A DNA stretch of 64,000 bases from Marinibaculum sp040216765. Lineage in GTDB: Bacteria > Pseudomonadota > Alphaproteobacteria > Ferrovibrionales > Ferrovibrionaceae. The DNA lies in NCBI GenBank assembly GCA_040216765.1, contig JAVJON010000037.1:229633-293632 (forward strand), given 5' to 3'. Under the pieces are notes generated by a model. That model searched no databases, was not told where the DNA came from, and was given only the letters and a program-made list of their open reading frames with translations. The position numbers and the translations under genes are program-made. Positions 1-8,562 of this stretch are shown here, piece by piece. The number at the start of each line of letters is the position of its first letter. Positions within the stretch are counted from its first letter, which is position 1.

Positions 1-331
1 CGATGCCAAGGCCAAGGCGCTGAGCCTGGTGGAGGGCTACCGGCCGCCGGAGCCGGTCGCCCTGAACCTGCCCGGGCCCAGCGCCCGCGCGGCGCTGAAC
101 CTGGCCGTGGAGGGCTTCGTCACCCAGGGCAAGGCCACCGCGTATGACGCGGTGGTGGCGGGCGAGGTCGCGCGCGTGCTGTCCGGCGGCGATACCGACA
201 TCACCGAGGAAGTCAGCGAGGACCAGCTGATGGCCCTGGAGCGGGAGGGCGAGATGCGCCTGTTCCGCAACGAGGCCACCCTGGCCCGCATCGCCCATAT
301 CCTGGAGACCGGCAAGCCGCTCCGAAACTGA
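1..331 (+). CDS. 3' end of 3-hydroxyacyl-CoA dehydrogenase / enoyl-CoA hydratase (FadB-like), partial
   Basis: The reading frame is open from base 2, so the gene begins before the window. About 109 residues remain. They match the C-terminal tail of the roughly 770-residue alphaproteobacterial FadB-type bifunctional proteins: a GPSARAALNLAVEGF stretch, then GGDTDITE, and the family-typical ending TGKPLRN. No catalytic residue lies in this part, so the assignment rests on the tail alone. The next gene, an acyl-CoA dehydrogenase, starts 48 bp downstream on the same strand, which fits a beta-oxidation operon. A second, complete FadB-like gene lies at 4732-6858, so the cluster has two different multifunctional proteins. 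Confidence 0.75.
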   Translation, partial: DAKAKALSLVEGYRPPEPVALNLPGPSARAALNLAVEGFVTQGKATAYDAVVAGEVARVLSGGDTDITEEVSEDQLMALEREGEMRLFRNEATLARIAHILETGKPLRN

Positions 332-379
332 ACGGGACCGCCGGTCCGACCCGGGTAAGCCTTTGCAGGAGAGTCCGAG

Positions 380-2188
380 ATGCCGACCTACACCGCGCCT
401 GTCCAGGATTTGAAGTTCGTCCTGAACGACTTCCTGGCGATCCAGAACTACGACAACCTGCCCCGCTTCGGCGATGCCTCGCCGGACATCGTCAACGCGA
501 TCCTGGAGGAAAGCGGGAAGTTCATGCAGGAGGTCGTGCAGCCGCTGAACCAGGTCGGCGATGCCGAGGGCTGCACCTGGACAGATGGCGCGGTCGCCAC
601 GCCGACCGGTTTCAAGGAGGCCTACCGGCAATACTGCGAGGCCGGCTGGGGTTCGCTGACCGCCGATCCGGACTTCGGCGGGCAGGGCCTGCCGCATGTC
701 CTGGGCTTTGCGCTGGCGGAAATGCTGAACGGCGCCAACATCGCCTTCGCGATGTATCCCGGGCTGACCCACGGCGCCTACGAGGCCATCCACGCCCATG
801 GCAGCCAGGCGCAGAAGGACCTCTATCTGCCCAGGATGGTCAGCGGCGAATGGACAGGGACGATGAACCTGACCGAGCCGCATTGCGGCACCGACCTGGG
901 CCTGATGCGCACCAGGGCGGAGCCGCAGGACGACGGGTCCTACCGCATCACCGGCACGAAGATCTTCATCTCGTCGGGCGAGCACGACCTGTCGGAGAAC
1001 ATCATCCATCTGGTGCTGGCGAAGATCCCGGGCGGGCCGGACGGGATCAAGGGTGTCAGCCTGTTCATCGTGCCGAAGGTCCTGGTCAACCCCGACGGCA
1101 GCCTCGGCGAGCGCAACGCGCTGGGCTGCGGCTCCATCGAGGAGAAGATGGGGATCCACGGCAATTCCACCTGCGTGATGAACTATGACGGCGCCACCGG
1201 CTATCTGATCGGCGAACAGCACCGCGGCATGCGCGCGATGTTCACGATGATGAACGCCGCCCGGCTCGGCGTCGGCATCCAGGGGCTGGGGGTGGCCGAG
1301 GCGGCCTACCAGAACGCCGTCACCTATGCGCGGGACCGCCTCCAGGGGCGGGCGCTGAAGGGCGCGGCGGCGCCGGACAAGCCGGCCGACCCGATCATCG
1401 TGCATCCCGATGTGCGCCGCATGCTGATGAACATCCGCTGCTTCACCGAAGGGGCGCGGGCCCTGGCGTTGTGGACCGGGCTGCTGATCGATTTCGCGCA
1501 GGGCCATCCGGACGAGGCGGAGCGCCAGGCGGCGGAGGACCTGGTGGCCCTCCTGACGCCGATGATCAAGGCCTACCTGACCGATTCCGGCTACGAGGCG
1601 GCGACCGCGGCGCAGCAATGCTTTGGCGGCCATGGCTATGTCCGCGAATGGGGCATGGAGCAGTTCGTCCGCGATGCCCGCATCACGATGATCTACGAAG
1701 GCGCCAACGGCATCCAGGCGCTGGACCTGGTCGGGCGCAAGCTGCCGACCGGCATGGGGCGCCTGCTGCGGCGGTTCTGCCACCCGGTCAGCCAGTTCAT
1801 CGAGGACAACATGGCCGACCCGGCCATCGGCAAGACCTATGTCATGCCGCTGGCCAAGGCCTTCGCCCGCTTCCAGGCGACCACCGCGCAGGTCGCCGAG
1901 GCCGGCATGAAGGACCCGAACGAGGCGGGCGCCGCCTCCGCCGACTATCTGCGGATGTTCGCCCTTGTCGCGCTGGCCTTCGTCTGGGCACGCATGGCCA
2001 AGCTCGCGGCCGAGCGCCTGGCCGCGGCCGAGGCGGGCGATGCGGAGGTCGACCGCGCCTTCATGGAGAACAAGCTGAAGACCGCGCAGTACTTCATGGA
2101 GCGCATCCTGCCGGAGATCTCGACCCTGGGGCAGCGGATCCAGGCCGGTGCGGCCAGCATGATGGCGCTGGACGAGGCAGCTTTCTGA
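380..2188 (+). CDS. Acyl-CoA dehydrogenase, 600-residue DmdC-like class
   Basis: FAD-dependent alpha,beta-dehydrogenation of an acyl-CoA. At 602 residues it belongs to the long class with an extra C-terminal domain. The core motifs are in order: MNLTEPHCGTDLG near residue 160, the GGHGYVREWGMEQFVRDARI segment near 415-435, then MIYEGANGIQALDL. Glu440 sits in the YEG position expected for the catalytic base. The ATG follows a purine-rich AGGAGAG ribosome-binding site. It lies between two other beta-oxidation genes on the same strand. The DmdC family includes 3-methylmercaptopropionyl-CoA dehydrogenase, but no other dmd gene is visible, so the substrate is unknown. Confidence 0.9.
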   Translation: MPTYTAPVQDLKFVLNDFLAIQNYDNLPRFGDASPDIVNAILEESGKFMQEVVQPLNQVGDAEGCTWTDGAVATPTGFKEAYRQYCEAGWGSLTADPDFGGQGLPHVLGFALAEMLNGANIAFAMYPGLTHGAYEAIHAHGSQAQKDLYLPRMVSGEWTGTMNLTEPHCGTDLGLMRTRAEPQDDGSYRITGTKIFISSGEHDLSENIIHLVLAKIPGGPDGIKGVSLFIVPKVLVNPDGSLGERNALGCGSIEEKMGIHGNSTCVMNYDGATGYLIGEQHRGMRAMFTMMNAARLGVGIQGLGVAEAAYQNAVTYARDRLQGRALKGAAAPDKPADPIIVHPDVRRMLMNIRCFTEGARALALWTGLLIDFAQGHPDEAERQAAEDLVALLTPMIKAYLTDSGYEAATAAQQCFGGHGYVREWGMEQFVRDARITMIYEGANGIQALDLVGRKLPTGMGRLLRRFCHPVSQFIEDNMADPAIGKTYVMPLAKAFARFQATTAQVAEAGMKDPNEAGAASADYLRMFALVALAFVWARMAKLAAERLAAAEAGDAEVDRAFMENKLKTAQYFMERILPEISTLGQRIQAGAASMMALDEAAF

Positions 2189-2281
2189 GGGAGTCGGGCG
2201 AGGTACGACCCAGAATTCGAGAATCGGCCGGATTCAGGCCGGCCAGGCATCAGACATACGGCATACCGGGAAGGGATCAGC

Positions 2282-3418
2282 ATGACCGAGAGGGAAATCT
2301 TCGACCAGGAGCATGACATCTTCCGCGACAGCGTGCGGAAGTTCTTCGCCAGGGAATGCCTGCCCCATGCCGAGGAATGGGACAAGGCAGGCGTGGTTTC
2401 CCGCGAGGCCTGGCTGAAGGCCGGCGAGGCCGGGCTGCTCTGTGCGACCATGCCGGAAGAGTATGGCGGGTCCGGGGCTGACCGGTATTACTCGGCCATC
2501 CTGATGGAAGAGCAGGCCTATGCCGGCCTGAGCGGTCCCGGCTTCTCGCTGCATTCCGATATCGTGGCGCCCTACATCAACAGCTATGGCAGCAAGGAAC
2601 AGAAGGAAAAATGGCTGCCGCGGATGGCGAAGGGCGAGGTGATCACCGCCATCGCGATGACCGAGCCCGGCACCGGGTCCGACCTGCAGGGGGTGAAGAC
2701 CACGGCCCTGCGCGACGGCAACGAGCTGGTGATCAACGGCCAGAAGACCTTCATCACCAACGGCCAGAACGCCGACCTGGTGATCGTGGTGGCGAAGACC
2801 GATCCCGGCCAGGGCGCCAAGGGCATTTCGCTGGTGCTGGTGGAGCGCGAGCGGGAGGGCTTCACCAAGGGCCGCAACCTGGAAAAGCTGGGCCTGAAGG
2901 GGCAGGACACCTCGGAGCTGTTCTTCCAGGATGTCCGGGTGCCGCCGGACAATATCCTGGGCGAGGAAGGCAAGGGCTTCTACTACCTGATGAAGGAACT
3001 GGCCTGGGAGCGGCTGCAGATCGCGATCACCGCCGTCGCCGGCTGCGAGTCCGCGGTCGAGCAGACGGTCGCCTATACCAAGGATCGCAAGGCCTTCGGC
3101 AAGCCGATCATCGACTTCCAGAACACCCGCTTCAAGCTGGCCGAGTGCAAGACCCAGACGCGGATCGCGCGGGTCTTCGTCGACGACTGCATCCGCAAGG
3201 TCGCCGAGGGCAAGCTGGATGCGGAGACCGGCGCGATGGCGAAGTACTGGTGCTCCGACCTGCAGAACCGGGTGATCGACGAATGCCTGCAGCTGCATGG
3301 CGGCTACGGCTTCATGTGGGAATACCCGATCGCGCGCGCCTATGCCGATGCCCGCGTGCAGCGGATCTACGGCGGCACCAACGAGATCATGAAGGAAATC
3401 ATCGGCCGCGCGCTCTGA
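2282..3418 (+). CDS. Acyl-CoA dehydrogenase, long-chain/isovaleryl-like type
   Basis: 378 residues, the normal length of the four-domain acyl-CoA dehydrogenase fold. The FAD/substrate motif AIAMTEPGTGSDLQG is near residues 122-136. The usual catalytic position near the C-terminus reads YGGTNEIM, without a Glu. Glu243 in the segment ELAWERLQIA instead occupies the helix-G position used as base by long-chain and isovaleryl-CoA dehydrogenases. This places it in that subgroup and separates it from the 602-residue enzyme upstream. It shares the strand with the following thiolase (28 bp gap), so the two are probably co-transcribed. The chain-length preference is not readable. Confidence 0.92.
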   Translation: MTEREIFDQEHDIFRDSVRKFFARECLPHAEEWDKAGVVSREAWLKAGEAGLLCATMPEEYGGSGADRYYSAILMEEQAYAGLSGPGFSLHSDIVAPYINSYGSKEQKEKWLPRMAKGEVITAIAMTEPGTGSDLQGVKTTALRDGNELVINGQKTFITNGQNADLVIVVAKTDPGQGAKGISLVLVEREREGFTKGRNLEKLGLKGQDTSELFFQDVRVPPDNILGEEGKGFYYLMKELAWERLQIAITAVAGCESAVEQTVAYTKDRKAFGKPIIDFQNTRFKLAECKTQTRIARVFVDDCIRKVAEGKLDAETGAMAKYWCSDLQNRVIDECLQLHGGYGFMWEYPIARAYADARVQRIYGGTNEIMKEIIGRAL

Positions 3419-3446
3419 CCGGCCGGTCGATGCGCAACGGGAGGAC

Positions 3447-4658
3447 ATGATGCCCGACGCCTATATCTACGACACGGTGCGCACGCCGCGCGGCAAGGGC
3501 CGCGCGTCGGGCAGCCTGCACGAGGTCACGCCGATCCGCCTGGCGGTGACCGCGCTGCAGGCCGTCCGCGACCGCAACAACCTGGACACCGCCGAGGTCG
3601 AGGACATCGTCCTCGGCGTGGTGATGCCGCATGGCGAGCAGGGCTCCGACATCGCCCGGGTCGCCGCGATCGATGCCGGCTATGCGGAGACCGCCGCCGG
3701 CGTGCAGATCAACCGGTTCTGCGCCTCCGGCCTGGAGGCGACCAACATGGCCGCCGCCCAGGTGATGTCCGGCCAGGCGCAGATGACCATCGGCGGCGGC
3801 GTGGAGAGCATGAGCCGGGTGCCGATGGGCTCCGACGGCGGCGCCTGGGCGATGGACCCGCAGGTCGCCTATCGCAGCTATTTCGTCCCGCAGGGGATCA
3901 GCGCCGACCTGGTCGCCACGAAGTACGGCTTCAGCCGCGACGATGTCGACGCCTATGCGGTGGAAAGCCAGAAGCGGGCAAAGAAGGCCTGGGACGAGGG
4001 CCGCTTCGCGAAGTCCGTGGTGCCGGTGAAGGACATCAACGGCCTGACCATCCTGGACCGCGACGAGCATCTGCGCCCCGAAACCACCATGCAGTCGCTG
4101 GCGGCGCTGGAACCCTCCTTCGTGGTGCCGGGCGACCAGTTCGGCTTCGATTCCGTGGCGCTGCAGCGCTACCCGGAGGTCGAGCGGATCACCCATGTGC
4201 ACCATGCCGGCAATTCCTCGGGGATCGTTGACGGCGCCGCGGCGGTCCTGCTGGGCACCCGGGAGGTCGGCGCACGGCTGGGCCTGAAGCCGCGCGCGCG
4301 GATCCGCGCCTTCGCCTCGATCGGCTCGGAGCCGACGATCATGCTGACCGGCCCGACCCCGGCGGCGGAGAAGGCGCTGAAGACCGCCGGAATGTCGCCG
4401 GAGGATATCGACCTCTACGAGCTGAACGAGGCTTTCGCATCGGTGGTGCTGCGCTTCATGCAGGCCCTGAACATCGACCATGACCGGATCAACGTGAATG
4501 GCGGCGCCATCGCCATGGGGCATCCGCTGGGCGCCACCGGCGCAATGATCCTGGGCACCGTGCTGGACGAGCTGGAGCGCACCGGCAAGGGCACCGCCCT
4601 CGCCACCCTCTGCGTCGGCGCCGGCATGGGCACCGCCACCATTATCGAACGCGTCTGA
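3447..4658 (+). CDS. fadA: Acetyl-CoA C-acyltransferase (thiolase)
   Basis: Thiolytic cleavage of 3-ketoacyl-CoA, the last beta-oxidation step. The 403 residues have the nucleophilic cysteine Cys92 in NRFCASGLEATN, the GGVESMSRVP motif, the NVNGGAIAMGHPLGATGA histidine motif and a C-terminal CVGAGMGTA segment with the second cysteine. All catalytic elements are intact. The start is the first of two consecutive ATG codons, 4 nt after a GGGAGGA ribosome-binding site; the second ATG has better spacing and is equally possible. The gene follows an acyl-CoA dehydrogenase and precedes a FadB-like gene by 73 bp, completing a beta-oxidation set. Confidence 0.93.
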   Translation: MMPDAYIYDTVRTPRGKGRASGSLHEVTPIRLAVTALQAVRDRNNLDTAEVEDIVLGVVMPHGEQGSDIARVAAIDAGYAETAAGVQINRFCASGLEATNMAAAQVMSGQAQMTIGGGVESMSRVPMGSDGGAWAMDPQVAYRSYFVPQGISADLVATKYGFSRDDVDAYAVESQKRAKKAWDEGRFAKSVVPVKDINGLTILDRDEHLRPETTMQSLAALEPSFVVPGDQFGFDSVALQRYPEVERITHVHHAGNSSGIVDGAAAVLLGTREVGARLGLKPRARIRAFASIGSEPTIMLTGPTPAAEKALKTAGMSPEDIDLYELNEAFASVVLRFMQALNIDHDRINVNGGAIAMGHPLGATGAMILGTVLDELERTGKGTALATLCVGAGMGTATIIERV

Positions 4659-4731
4659 CAGCCGGTATGGCTGCCGGGTAGGGCTTTGCCCTCCCGGCGG
4701 CCGTGCGGCAGGAACGGAGGCTGGGAAGCCA

Positions 4732-6858
4732 ATGATCGACTTTGACGTCGATGGCGACGGCATTGCCGTCATCACCTGGAACATGACCGGCAAGCCGATG
4801 AACGTCCTGAACGAGGACTCGCTCACGGCTTTCTTCGCGGCGGTTGAAAAGGCGATCGCCGACGATGCCGTCAAGGGTGTCGTGGTCGCCTCGGCGAAGA
4901 AGGACTTCGTGGCCGGGGCCGACCTGGACGCGATCTTCGCCGTCACCGACCCGGCGGTGCTGTTCCCGAAGCATATGGACATGCAGAACCGCTTCCGGGC
5001 CATCGAGAAGGCGGGGAAGCCGTTCGTCGCGGCGATCAACGGCACGGCGCTCGGCGGCGGGCTGGAGATCGCGCTGGCCTGCCACTACCGGATCGCGGCG
5101 GACAATCCGAAGGCGCAGATCGGCCTGCCGGAGGTCACCCTGGGCCTGCTGCCCGGCGCGGGCGGCACCCAGCGCCTGCCGCGGATGATCGGCGCGCAGG
5201 CGGCCCTGCCGCTGCTGCTGGAGGGCAAGCGGTTGAGCCCGAAGGAGGCGCATGGCGCCGGCATCGTGGAGAAGCTGGTGGCGCCGGACGCGCTGCTGGC
5301 CGAGGCGAAGGCCTGGCTGAAGGCGGCGAAGCCCGACGACTGCGTGAAGCCCTGGGACCGCAAGACCTTCAAGATGCCCGGCGGCAAGCCGACCGAGGGG
5401 CGCAACCGCGACATCTTCGCCGCCGGCAACGCGATGCTGCGCGCGCGGACCTACGGCAACTACCCGGCCGCGGTGAACATCATGTCCTGCGTCTACGAGG
5501 GCTGCACCATCGACATCGATGGCGGCCTGCGGGTCGAGACGCGCTATTTCATCAACTGCCTGAACACGCCGGAGGCGCACAACATGGTGCGCTTCTTCCA
5601 CTCCATGACCAAGGCGAAGAACCTGGCCGCCCGGCCGAAGGACGTGGCGCCCAGCAGCTACACAAGGGTCGGTATCCTGGGCGCCGGCATGATGGGGGCG
5701 GGCATCGCCCATGCTGCCGCCAGCGCCGGCATCGACACCGTGCTGCTGGACACCGACCTGGCCAAGGCGGAGCAGGGCCGGGACCATTCCGCCGGCCTGC
5801 TGGACAAGCGGCTGAAACGGGGCCGGATGACCGCGCAGGCGCGCGACGACGTGCTCGCCCGGATCCAGCCCACCGCCGACTATGCCGACCTGGCCGGCTG
5901 CCAGCTGGTGGTCGAGGCGGTGTTCGAGGACCGCGCGATCAAGGCCGGGGTGACGCAGAAGGCGGAGGCGGCGATCGGCGCAGAGGCGATTTTCGCCTCC
6001 AACACCTCCACCCTGCCGATCAGCGGCCTGGCCGAGGCCAGCGCCCGGCCGGAACGCTTCATCGGCCTGCACTTCTTCTCGCCGGTCGACCGGATGCCGC
6101 TGGTGGAGATCATCATGGGCGAGAAGACCTCGCAGGAGGCGCTGGCCCGGGCGATGGATTTCGTGAAGGCGATCCGCAAGACGCCGATCGTCGTTAACGA
6201 TTCCCGCGGCTTCTATACCAGCCGGGTGTTCGGCACCTATGTGAACGAGGGGCTGGCCCTGTTGTCGGAAGGGGTGTCGCCGGCCTTGATCGAGAATGCC
6301 GGCAGGATGGCCGGCATGCCGGTAGGGCCGCTGGCGGTGGCCGACGAGGTGTCGCTGGAACTGGTCTCCAGGATCCGCAAGCAGACCAGGGCGGATCTGG
6401 GCGACGCCTATCGCGGCCATCCCGGCGATGCGGTGATCGACGTCATGGTCGACGGCCTGGGCCGCCTGGGCAAGAAGGCCGGGCGCGGCTTCTACGACTA
6501 TCCGGAGGAGGGCCGGAAGCGGCTCTGGCCGGACCTGGCGCAGCACTTCCCGCCGGTCGCCGAACAGCCCGGCGTGGACGAGGTGATGATGCGCCTGATG
6601 TACGTCCAGTCGGTGGAGACCGCCCGCTGCATGGAGGAGGAGGTCGTGACCGACCCTCGCCATGCCGATGTCGGCTCGGTCTTCGGCTGGGGCTTCTCGC
6701 CCTCGCGCGGCGGCACGATCAGCCAGATCCAGTCGATCGGGCTGCCGGCCTTCGTGGGCGAATGCGACCGGCTGGCCCAGGCCTATGGGCCGCGCTTCGC
6801 GCCGCCGCAGCTGCTGCGGGACATGGCGGGGTCGGGCGAGAGCTTCTACGCGGCCTGA
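4732..6858 (+). CDS. fadJ: Bifunctional enoyl-CoA hydratase / 3-hydroxyacyl-CoA dehydrogenase (FadB/FadJ-like)
   Basis: 708 residues. The N-terminal crotonase domain has ALGGGLE (Glu112) and GLPEVTLGLLPGAGGTQ (Glu134), which align with the two hydratase glutamates of FadB. From about residue 310 follows a 3-hydroxyacyl-CoA dehydrogenase domain with the NAD loop GILGAGMMGAGIA, ASNTSTLPIS, and the catalytic-His motif GLHFFSPVDRMPLVEI. Two C-terminal 3HCDH helical domains complete the normal length. It hydrates enoyl-CoA and oxidises the 3-hydroxy product ahead of the thiolase just upstream. The choice between the FadB and FadJ names is not certain. Confidence 0.92.
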   Translation: MIDFDVDGDGIAVITWNMTGKPMNVLNEDSLTAFFAAVEKAIADDAVKGVVVASAKKDFVAGADLDAIFAVTDPAVLFPKHMDMQNRFRAIEKAGKPFVAAINGTALGGGLEIALACHYRIAADNPKAQIGLPEVTLGLLPGAGGTQRLPRMIGAQAALPLLLEGKRLSPKEAHGAGIVEKLVAPDALLAEAKAWLKAAKPDDCVKPWDRKTFKMPGGKPTEGRNRDIFAAGNAMLRARTYGNYPAAVNIMSCVYEGCTIDIDGGLRVETRYFINCLNTPEAHNMVRFFHSMTKAKNLAARPKDVAPSSYTRVGILGAGMMGAGIAHAAASAGIDTVLLDTDLAKAEQGRDHSAGLLDKRLKRGRMTAQARDDVLARIQPTADYADLAGCQLVVEAVFEDRAIKAGVTQKAEAAIGAEAIFASNTSTLPISGLAEASARPERFIGLHFFSPVDRMPLVEIIMGEKTSQEALARAMDFVKAIRKTPIVVNDSRGFYTSRVFGTYVNEGLALLSEGVSPALIENAGRMAGMPVGPLAVADEVSLELVSRIRKQTRADLGDAYRGHPGDAVIDVMVDGLGRLGKKAGRGFYDYPEEGRKRLWPDLAQHFPPVAEQPGVDEVMMRLMYVQSVETARCMEEEVVTDPRHADVGSVFGWGFSPSRGGTISQIQSIGLPAFVGECDRLAQAYGPRFAPPQLLRDMAGSGESFYAA

Positions 6859-6869
6859 CGGCGTACGGC

Positions 6870-6904
6870 TTGCCAGTTGCACTTCCTGCGCGTCAAACTG
6901 GCAA
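6870..6904. promoter_or_regulatory. Perfect 9-bp inverted repeat upstream of the class II aldolase gene
   Basis: TTGCCAGTT at 6870-6878 is mirrored exactly by AACTGGCAA at 6896-6904 with a 17-nt spacer. It lies in the 106-bp gap between the FadB-like gene and the aldolase, about 60 bp before the aldolase start. No T-run follows, so an intrinsic terminator is less likely than an operator-type site or weak hairpin. The binding protein is unknown. Confidence 0.4.
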
Positions 6905-6964
6905 TAATGAAATCATGCGGCCGCGCACGGCACCACGATGCCGGGCGGATCGAAGGAGGACGAG

Positions 6965-7735
6965 ATGAGTCAGGCAGCCCTGGTACAGACCCCCGGCGTG
7001 CGCGAGACGGTCAGCCCCGAGGAATGGAAGATGCGGGTGGACCTTGCCGCCTGCTACCGCCTGGTCGCGCATTTCGGCTGGGACGACCTGATCTTCACCC
7101 ATATCTCCGCCCGCGTGCCGGGGCCGGAGCACCATTTCCTGATCAATCCCTACGGCATGATGTTCGACGAGATCACCGCCTCCTCGCTGGTCAAGGTCGA
7201 CATGGACGCGAACATCGTGATGGACAGCCCCTACGGGATGAACCCGGCAGGCTTCACCATCCATTCCGCCATCCACGCCGCCCGGCCGGAAGTGATGTGC
7301 GTGTTGCATGTCCATACCGACGACGGGGTCGCGGTGTCCTGCATGGAAGAGGGGCTGATGCCGCTCAACCAGCTCTCCCTCGCGGTGCGCGGCGACATCG
7401 CCTATCACGACTACGAAGGCATCGCGCTGAACTGGGACGAACGCGAGCGGCTGGTCGCCGATCTCGGCGACAAGGGCATGATGATCCTGCGCTCCCACGG
7501 CACCCTGTCCTGCGCCACCAGCGTCGCGCGCACCTTCCTGCAGATCTATTTCCTGGAACGCGCCTGCACGACGCAGATCCGCGCCCTGACCGGCGGCCGC
7601 AAGCTGGTCGTCCCGCCGCAGGAGGTGCAGGACGTGGTCACGCAGCAGGCCCAGGGCATCGGCATGACCGCCAACCTCGCCTGGGGCGCGCTGCTGCGGA
7701 TGCTGGACCGGAAGAATCCCGGCTACGCCGACTGA
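6965..7735 (+). CDS. Class II aldolase/adducin family protein
   Basis: 256 residues. Zinc-ligand motifs of the class II aldolase fold are visible: VLHVHTDDGVAV (two His) in the middle and ILRSHGTLSCATSV (third His) further on. Members cleave or epimerise small sugar phosphates, or act as decarboxylases or cyclases; many proteobacterial paralogues near fatty-acid genes have no known substrate. The start at 6965 is chosen because AAGGAGGA lies 4 nt upstream; the reading frame itself extends to 6938. It is the last gene of the + strand metabolic block. Confidence 0.88.
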   Translation: MSQAALVQTPGVRETVSPEEWKMRVDLAACYRLVAHFGWDDLIFTHISARVPGPEHHFLINPYGMMFDEITASSLVKVDMDANIVMDSPYGMNPAGFTIHSAIHAARPEVMCVLHVHTDDGVAVSCMEEGLMPLNQLSLAVRGDIAYHDYEGIALNWDERERLVADLGDKGMMILRSHGTLSCATSVARTFLQIYFLERACTTQIRALTGGRKLVVPPQEVQDVVTQQAQGIGMTANLAWGALLRMLDRKNPGYAD

Positions 7736-7922
7736 GAGCCTGAAAATGAAATGCGCGATGCGCAGGCCTCGATTGTCGGGCCTTCGTCGCCCACTTCTGT
7801 CCGGTTCCGCTGCGGCTGCCTGGCCGGAGGTCGCTGCACCGTCTGGCCTTCTCACGGAACGCGTTGAACCGGGACGGGGATCCGGCAGCTGTTCTCCCCA
7901 TCTCGTCACCGCCGGGCGCGAC

Positions 7923-8177
7923 CCACGGCTGTCCGGTTGAGCATGGCCGGCATTCGCTCAAGGCCGCGACTTTGCCGGGCTTGCGGGGTCAAGCGCTGAC
8001 GCTGGAGACGGATGTCCTTGCGTTCCTGCAATCGTCACCACCGCGCTCGTCGCGGTGGTCCATGGTGCCGCCAGGTTCAATAATGGCCTGATCTTATTGA
8101 GGTGCGGCGCGATGGATGCACGGGACAAGCCCGCGCATGACGAATCTATAAAACGCATGAGGCCGCAGAACAGCACT
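7923..8177. repeat. Interspersed hairpin-bearing repeat, copy 1
   Basis: This block is nearly identical to 63729-64000 at the other end of the window. Shared features include the start CCACGGCTGTCCGGTTGAGC, a CAATAA...TTATTG inverted repeat around 8078-8099, and a 9-bp stem with loop CTCGT at 8037-8059. This copy lacks about 17 bp present in copy 2 near the segment rich in CCGGGC. The minus strand encodes a short unconvincing peptide in both copies. Such blocks look like the intergenic repeat units common in alphaproteobacteria. Bases 7736-7922 before it hold no recognisable gene. Confidence 0.85.
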
Positions 8178-8185
8178 TAACCGGA

Positions 8186-8210
8186 CACCACCGGGACGAG
8201 CCCGGTGGTG
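8186..8210. other. Perfect 10-bp hairpin with 5-nt loop
   Basis: CACCACCGGG (8186-8195) pairs perfectly with CCCGGTGGTG (8201-8210) around the loop ACGAG. It lies directly beyond the interspersed repeat and is clearly related to that repeat's internal hairpin, whose stem is ACCACCGCG with loop CTCGT. No T-run follows on either side. It may be the outer part of the repeat unit. It could also end transcription of the minus-strand operon that finishes at 8268. Confidence 0.6.
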
Positions 8211-8267
8211 ACGATGAAAGACTTCACGGTCGATTGATTCACAAGCTCTGTGGCGGCACCGGCCCGC

Positions 8268-8531
8268 TCAGTCTTCCGCCGCTGTCCGCTCGCGTACCCA
8301 TTTCAGCGCACCTTCGGCCATGCCCTTGAACTTCGGGTCGTCCGCCAGCGGCGCGACGAGCAGCGGCGTGTCGGGCGGCAGCTGCCACTTGATCCGGTGG
8401 TACAGCTTCGAGCGTGTCAGCCCGGTTTCGATCAGGTAGAGGTCCGGGTGCAGCGGGAAGAACTGCGCGTCGAGGTCGAGGCGCGGCCGGTCTTCCGCCC
8501 GCAGGTTGAAATAGGCCAGGTACAGGGTCAT
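8268..8531 (-). CDS. Small protein of unknown function (87 aa)
   Basis: I do not recognise this family. It has no signal peptide or membrane segment. The sequence begins MTLYLAYFNLRAEDRPRLDL, has a central LYLIETGLTRSKLYHRIKW and a predicted strand TPLLVAPLADDPKF, so a small alpha/beta fold is plausible. The ATG at 8531 has a GAGGACC sequence upstream. Codon use is GC-rich like its neighbours. It lies 31 bp after the AEC transporter on the same strand, so it is probably the last gene of that operon. Confidence 0.6.
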   Translation of the reverse strand: MTLYLAYFNLRAEDRPRLDLDAQFFPLHPDLYLIETGLTRSKLYHRIKWQLPPDTPLLVAPLADDPKFKGMAEGALKWVRERTAAED

Positions 8532-8562
8532 GGCGGTCCCGGTCCTCCGTCGCTCTCGGGCC

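Noticed and set aside
7958..8176. Short minus-strand peptide MLFCGLMRF... repeated at 63712-63999
   Set aside because: The reading frame comes from the interspersed repeat. Copies differ by indels and there is no ribosome-binding site. I treat the DNA, not the peptide, as the conserved object.
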